DNA of 64,000 bases, taken from positions 1,674,001 through 1,738,000 of the forward strand of contig JAPNXP010000004.1 in the NCBI GenBank assembly GCA_028753945.1, read 5' to 3'. Of the stretch, positions 58,923 to 64,000 are shown in pieces. This DNA comes from Hexactinellida sp. DTS-2022 (Eukaryota; Porifera; Hexactinellida). Made by a program: the position numbers and the translations under genes. The notes beneath the pieces are model-generated. The model was given only the letters and a program-made list of their open reading frames with translations. It searched no databases and was not told the origin of the DNA. Numbering within the stretch: the stretch's first letter is position 1; every line of letters begins with the position of its first letter.

Positions 58923-59065
58923 GTTGGTGCAAGCCTTTTAATTGATTGAGCTATGTGAGATATTTTGTAATCTCCTTTAGGTAGATTTAGAGTAGCTAAA
59001 AAGTTGAATTCGATTTCACATCTCTTATCAGGGAGAAAATCAAAAGAATGAAAACGGGCGTCGTT
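58923..59065 (-). CDS. Possible exon of an unidentified gene
   Basis: 143 open bases on the minus strand between an acceptor (cataattttag) and a consensus donor (caac|gtgagt). It reads NDARFHSFDFLPDKRCEIEF and NFLATLNLPKGDYKISHIAQ and then SIKRLAPT. The composition and both splice sites make it the best candidate host exon in the window. Nearby at 59117-59167 another short open piece (CILKKLGAEARLLNL) also has splice-like borders, but its phase does not join to this one. Confidence 0.42.
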
Positions 59066-59229
59066 CTAAAATTATGAGAAAAATTTAAATAAAATATTCA
59101 AAGCATTATACGTACTTAAATTTAGTAATCGTGCTTCTGCACCTAGTTTTTTAAGAATACATCCTCCTACAATAAGTGGACAAAAGAAAAAGCAAACCCA
59201 AGCCCGATGTCACAGTAAATTTTAATATT

Positions 59230-59460
59230 AAAAGTTTGAAAATATAAATTACAGCTGTCGAGAAGGCATTTTCTTTGGGAGGCAGTACATTTTGGTGTTG
59301 AATTATTGATAGTGCCTCGATGACTAAATTCAGTCTGCACATTGTAATTTTAGAATGTTCGTCACATCATCATCACTAGTGTCATACCATTTCAGAAAGG
59401 TGTTTCAGAGGGTAACGACCCTTTGTAGTGTTGCAAATTTCCTTCTAACCTATTTCATTC
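59230..59460 (+). repeat. Dispersed repeat R1, copy 3 (diverged)
   Basis: Shares gtacattttggtgttg, attattgatagtgcct, cacatcatcatcacta and atttcagaaaggtgtttca with 16540-16850. Confidence 0.6.
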
Positions 59461-60311
59461 CAGAATTATTGGACTTTCCGTAACAATATGTAGAAAATCA
59501 AAATACAAAACTAAAAACAGTTACAAGATTAAACTCGAATTTTTAAATAGTATCAAATTTCAAGAATTGACACTTTATAAGTCTATCAGCATCAGTTTTC
59601 TTTTAATTTCCACACATTTGGTACGTATTACGGTTTCGATGGAAACAATTATACTTCGACTAAATAAAGAAAAAACTAACTGATTTATTGAATACTAGCG
59701 TGATAGTCATTCTAGGTCGTTACACGGCGTGTGGCATCCACACAGGAGAATAATATAAATAATTTCAGAATAAAAATATCACAAATTGTATTGTAATGAT
59801 GACGTAATAATTTGATGATGAACAAGCATTTTAGTCAATTTGGGATAGGGCATAGCATTCTAAACATAAGGCAATGGCACTCACTCAAATTTCTGGACCA
59901 GGGATTGGTTAGTATAGTCAATAAAACATATGCAATGCAATTATTCATCGAAATAAATATTCAGAGGGGCTTCTACCTATGTAATAGTTTTTCCAATTTT
60001 GCGCAAAATGTGTATAATCATTTGAATGTATATTACAATAATCACAATTCTCAGAAAATTGGTTGGAGATAGAACATCGAAATGTATTATCATTGAATAG
60101 GAAGTTGAGGACGGCTATCAATTGGATCCATTGAGTAAGCTGTAACTATATTCCTTCTCGAGATATGACCTCAATCATTCAAATCACGTTTACATAGCAA
60201 CAGAGGAATGTGTCAACATTCTATAATTGATTCTGAGATATTTTATGTAAATGACTCTTATATGGGTTAGTCAAAGCAATTTGTTTGAAAAAGCGAAATT
60301 GAACATTTTAC
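59461..60311. other. No gene; weak R2-like sequence
   Basis: 60095-60240 resembles part of the R2 arm (aataggaagtt, agcaacagaggaatgtgtca, acattctataatt). The rest is AT-rich and uninterpreted. Confidence 0.4.
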
Positions 60312-60317
60312 ATGCCT

Positions 60318-60343
60318 TAATAATAATAATAATAATAATAATG
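60318..60343 (+). repeat. (aat)n microsatellite, 3' tail of the LINE
   Basis: About eight to nine aat units next to gaattttaaagcgcag, the 3' end of the LINE on the opposite strand. Confidence 0.9.
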
Positions 60344-60440
60344 AATTTTAAAGCGCAGATTCCATACAAATATGTTCAAGTGCTCTGTACAATAGGTAAT
60401 ACATGCGCATGTAGATTAGACAGTGAGTATGTCTGTGAAA

Positions 60441-62745
60441 CTATTGTGTTTGTATGTATGCAATGTTAAAGAGGTGTGTTTTAAGAAGGTTTTTGAATAC
60501 ATCGAGGGATTGAGATTGCCTAATCTTGGAGGGCAGGATATTCCATTCAGTGGGGGCGGCGAAGGAAAATGAACGGCTGCCGTGTGTCTTGGATAATCTG
60601 ATGGGAAGATGTTCAAGTAGGATAGCGTTGTTTGATCTTAGTGTTCGATGCGTTTGCTTGACCTTAATTAGCTCAGTGATGTAGTCAGGAGCCATATGGT
60701 GAATGGCTTTAAAAGTAATGATGAGGATTTTGAAGATGTTGCGGTACTTTACAGGCAGCCAGTGGAGTTCGAAGAGGAGGGGATAGGATGGTGTGAATCT
60801 GGATGTGTTGTGAATTAGTCTGGCTGCGCTATTTTGGACACGTTGGAGACGGGAAATGAGTGTAGAAGGGTGGCCATAGAGTAAGGAGTTGCAGTAGTCC
60901 AGACGTGATGTGACGAGTGCATTGACAAGCGTCTCACAGGCGTTGTGCGAAAGGTATTTCGGATGCGTCGGATGTTGTAGATATAGTAGAAGCAAGACGA
61001 AGCAATCTTGGTGACATGAGTAGACATTGATAACGTGTTGTCAAACCAAGAGCCGAGATTTTTCACTTCTTTGGACGGCGAGATTGAAGAGTTGCCGACG
61101 GAGATTGTGTTGATAGAGGTTTTAGACAGTTGGTGGAGTGTTCCGATGATCTGGAACTCCGTTTTGGTTTCATTTATAAGAAGTTTGTTGTTGAGGAGCC
61201 AGAGGCGGACGTCTGAAATACAAGATTATATGGCTTGGAGTGCCGAAAGCTCAGATGTTAGAGAGTTGGGTGTGAAGGATAGATAAAGCTGGGTGTCGTC
61301 AGCGTAGCAATGCATCTCAGGTAAATGCGATTTGATAAGATCAAATAGAGGACTTGTGTAGAGTGTGAATAGAAGTGGTCCGAGGCAGGATCCCTGAGGG
61401 ATTCCGTGTAGGACGGGTAGTGCAGGTGAGCTTTTCCCTTCTATATAGACAGACTGCGTTCTGTTGGAAAGGTAAGATTCGAACCAAGAGAGAGAAGAAC
61501 CACAGATGCCGAAATGCGATTGGAGACGAGTTAACAGGATGGTGTGGTCGACTGTATCAAACGCAGAGCTGAGGTCTAGAAGTACAAGGAGTGTAAGATG
61601 TTGCTGGTTCATATTTAGTAGAATATCATTCTTTACTTTCAGGAGCGCAGTCTCGGTGCTATGATGTCTTCGGTATGCGGATTGAGTCTTGGGGAAGAGG
61701 TGGTGAGCTGTGATATGGTCAGCAACCTGTGTAGCAGCAGCTTTTTCAGTCAGCTTGCAGAGAAACGTAAGATTGCTGATAGGACGGTAGTTCGAGAGGA
61801 CAAGTTCGAAATTTGCTTTTTTCAGCTTAGGGTAGATGATGGCATGTTTCCAAGGTGATAGAACCGTTCCAGTGGAAAGGGATGTGTTGATGATTGTGTT
61901 CAGTATAGGACCGATAATGTCCACCGAAGATTTGATCAGATGGGTTGGGACGGGATCGCTGTTGCAGGTCTTATTTGGGGCGGTTACTATCATAAGTTTG
62001 GTATCGGCAACAGAGAGAGGTTGAAACTCAGAGAATAGATGGCGGGAGGTTGGCTCAGGATCAGAAGTTGAATTTTTAGAATGTGATATGATCGGGTTAG
62101 TAGTGGAGTCGATGGTATCCCTGATGTTGTTGATCTTCATTGCGAAGAATTTGGAGAATTCTTTTGAGAGAATAGTAGCATCTGAGTGAGGTGGTAGATC
62201 AAGCTTCTGCCGAATTCCAAGCAGGGCATTTGCCTTCCGAAACAGCTTCCGTTGGTCATTCCCATTCTGGCTAATCCAATCGCTGTAGTAGCATCGACGC
62301 TCTCGGGTCAATAGGTTTGTTACTGAGTTCCTCTTGTGCTTTAGATCTACTAGGTCGTCAGAGTGCCTAGAGTGGCGCCATTTACGTTCGGCCTTCCTAC
62401 GTAGGCGTTTGAGACTCTTGATGGTTGAGCTGTACCAGGGGACGCGATGTCGAGTAATGATGGTTTTAGTTCTCAGGGGTGCATGTTTTTCGTAGATGGA
62501 ACGTAATGTGAAGTCATAGCAATTGAGAAGTTCTTCAGGGTTGTCAGGGGGATTTAAGCATAGGTCGGAGGATGCGAGATCATCAAGGAATAAAGGGAGG
62601 TTGATAGATTTAGGACGGAACTTGACCTTCTGTGTGATGAGTTGCGGCTTTGAGATAGAGAGAAGACATGAGATAGAGAAGTGATCAGAGAATAATTCAT
62701 CAGCTACAGGTTCAGAGTGGATGATGTCGTCAGATGATCGTGTGT
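60441..62745 (-). pseudogene. LINE endonuclease/reverse transcriptase ORF2
   Basis: The frame is open from about 62745 to 61226, well upstream of the first Met-like codon. It starts with the end of the endonuclease (HSEPVADELFSDHFSI). The RT follows: LSNYRPISNLTFLCKLTEK, LVLLDLSSAFDTVDHTILL (first Asp), HGIPQGSCLGPLLFTLYTS, MHCYADDTQLYLSF (catalytic YADD). A stop at 61226 (SALQAI*SCISDV), then the same frame resumes, and a frame shift near 60960 leads to the C-terminal block with LVTSRLDYCNSLLYG, LQRVQNSAARLI and LHWLPVKYRNIF. Only about two lesions, so this copy is fairly young. Confidence 0.9.
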
Positions 62746-62755
62746 GTGGTTATGT

Positions 62756-63339
62756 TCTACTCAAAAGCGAAGTAGCAAGCGAAGCGCGCTAATATATATA
62801 TATATTTAACACATAAGTTTGTGATTTGATAGTATAGATTATAGATATCATGTCAAACTGGTGAGATCTTAATTATAGGTTGCAAACGAGTGATTTAAAG
62901 TAATTGGAAACGATTTTTACAAATTAGTTAACTTGCCAAATTCGACGATTTATTATCACCAGAAGAAAATGTAAGGGGTAAAAAGGGGCTGTAAGAGCGT
63001 TTTACTTAGGGAAAAGTCACTAGATAGGGTAAAATCTCATTGGTAAAGGGGAAGGTCCTAAATGGCCGAACGCGATTAGAACGCAAATACGGATTAGACT
63101 GAAAAAATAAAGCCCTTTCAGTCGCATTTAATGCCTTTTCAATGAAAAAAACAGGTTATCAAGTGCTTCGAATAAGCGCTAGGAAGCTTATTTTCCGTGG
63201 GCAACTTACCCTGACTTTTTTTAATATATAAATTAATTTTGCAGGGTTCTAGTGGTTTCAGTGGATTAATTTAAGCAACGATAACTTGGGTCCATCTGAC
63301 TCAAATTGAATAGACGGGGAAATGGTAAGGTAATCATTG
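62756..63339. other. No gene seen
   Basis: Starts with agcgaagtagcaagcgaagc, similar to gagcgagcgcagcgagcgag at 48470, then AT-rich sequence without open frames. Confidence 0.4.
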
Positions 63340-63860
63340 TTAGTTTTTGAGTTATGAGTCATTTAGGAAATATACGTTTCCCTGGCAACCGAGAAATGTG
63401 TCAACATTCCATTTATAATTTCTATATATTTTGTTCAACTAGTTTTAGTATTACTATTTAGCAATTTGAAGATTTATAACGCGATTAAATATGTTATAGT
63501 CAGGCTATAAAACACGATAATTCGCACCAAAAAATAAGATCATCAGATGATGACACATAGTTGTAGCACGCGGTCCGGCTGGTGCGGCCATGGCCGGACC
63601 AGTTTTCATATATTCTACTATAATATATAGGACGGTCCGGTTTTAGCAGGACCACTTAAACTCTTTGGCCGGAGATTTTTCAGAGCCGTGCGACGCCCGT
63701 GTGACATATCATAATTCTGAAGGGTGATATGTATACCTTGATACCATATTCCTATATATGTAGTTGTAATACATTTTTCAGCTCTATCATCACTAAATAT
63801 AGGGATAAAACAGATTTTTTGAATAGAAAACCGGAATCCTATTTTTCGATGTTTATGCAG
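63340..63860 (+). repeat. Dispersed repeat R2, one arm, with a nested insertion
   Basis: Matches the right arm of the 41-kb palindrome (gtcaacattccatttataat, cagctctatcat). At 63559-63701 a GC-rich insert (gcggtccggctgg...gtgcgacgcccgtg) is flanked by tgacacat and tgacatat (7 of 8). Confidence 0.72.
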
Positions 63861-64000
63861 CATGTTTAGCAGTATTTAAAGTAGGCAGAGCATTTCGTTA
63901 GAAAAAATTCAAAGATTTTGTCATTTTATTAAACTTAACATATCATTTTATGTCAACATCCATTTTGAAGGAACTATTAATGTTATTATGCTGCTAAGCT

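Larger units (their letters stand above)
60312..62755 (-). mobile_element. CR1/L2-type LINE, 5'-truncated
   Basis: Minus-strand non-LTR retrotransposon. It keeps the end of the endonuclease region, the whole reverse transcriptase and the C-terminal domain, and ends in an (att)n tail (60318-60343 on the plus strand as aataat). The 5' part of the endonuclease is missing near 62755, the usual result of incomplete reverse transcription. Confidence 0.85.

Noticed and set aside
61035..62024. Plus-strand frames across the LINE
   Set aside because: Antisense shadows of the reverse transcriptase frame.

Overview
The window is eukaryotic, AT-rich animal DNA, about two thirds A+T by eye. It holds no operons, ribosome binding sites or prokaryotic genes. 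Nearly everything recognisable is a transposable element, mostly cut-and-paste DNA transposons and their short non-autonomous relatives, plus one LINE. The mix (P/THAP9, hAT, Harbinger, RAG1/Transib-type, Mutator-like, Tigger/pogo, Ginger-like, a CR1/L2-type LINE) fits an invertebrate metazoan; I cannot name the species. No host gene is identified. A few short spliced-looking open segments on the minus strand (near 18.1, 33.0, 58.3 and 59.0 kb) may be host exons, so part of the window could be intronic.

The main result is at 5.7-16.5 kb: two RAG1-like transposase genes. The first is a complete element at 8551-12087. It has near-identical inverted repeats of about 580 bp that begin with the V(D)J heptamer CACAGTG, a 5-bp target duplication (catga), and a frameshifted RAG1-like gene on the minus strand. 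The second, at 14161-16029 on the plus strand, is one unbroken 622-codon frame. It keeps every catalytic and zinc residue of the RAG1 core and a C-terminal CCGHC-type knuckle. Its right end at 16484 carries the same CACAGTGGCTTAA terminus. A third such terminus lies at 5693. No RAG2-like (kelch) frame is visible.

Layout: 0-1.3 kb P-element-like gene running off the left edge; 2.4-4.3 kb decayed hAT with a hAT MITE inside; 4.5-5.5 kb Harbinger remnant; 7.4-8.3 kb long inverted repeat; 8.5-16.5 kb RAG1-like elements and dispersed repeats; 17.7 kb palindromic tandem repeat; 18.5-22.2 kb hAT MITE and a ZMYM1-type hAT element; 22.2-28.7 kb mostly MITEs and simple repeats; 28.7-30.9 kb FLYWCH/Mutator-like element; 31-37 kb MITEs; 37.1-47.25 kb a ~10 kb Mutator-like element with ~770-bp inverted repeats, a 2A-like N-terminus and an OTU protease domain, split by a Tigger element that itself contains a 1.1-kb palindrome with 9-bp target duplications; 48.1-48.6 kb MITE with 6-bp duplications; 49.1-52.9 kb intron-bearing Ginger-like integrase with an OTU domain; 53.8-55.8 kb second P-element-like gene; 57.4 kb hAT C-terminus; 60.3-62.8 kb LINE; 63.3-63.9 kb repeat copy with a nested insertion.

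Apart from the second RAG1-like frame, every transposase here is broken by stops, frameshifts or insertions. Insertion order can be read from the nesting: the 10-kb element is older than the Tigger element in it, which is older than the palindromic element in that. Coordinates of frameshifted genes and repeat edges were read by eye and are approximate unless a target duplication fixes them.
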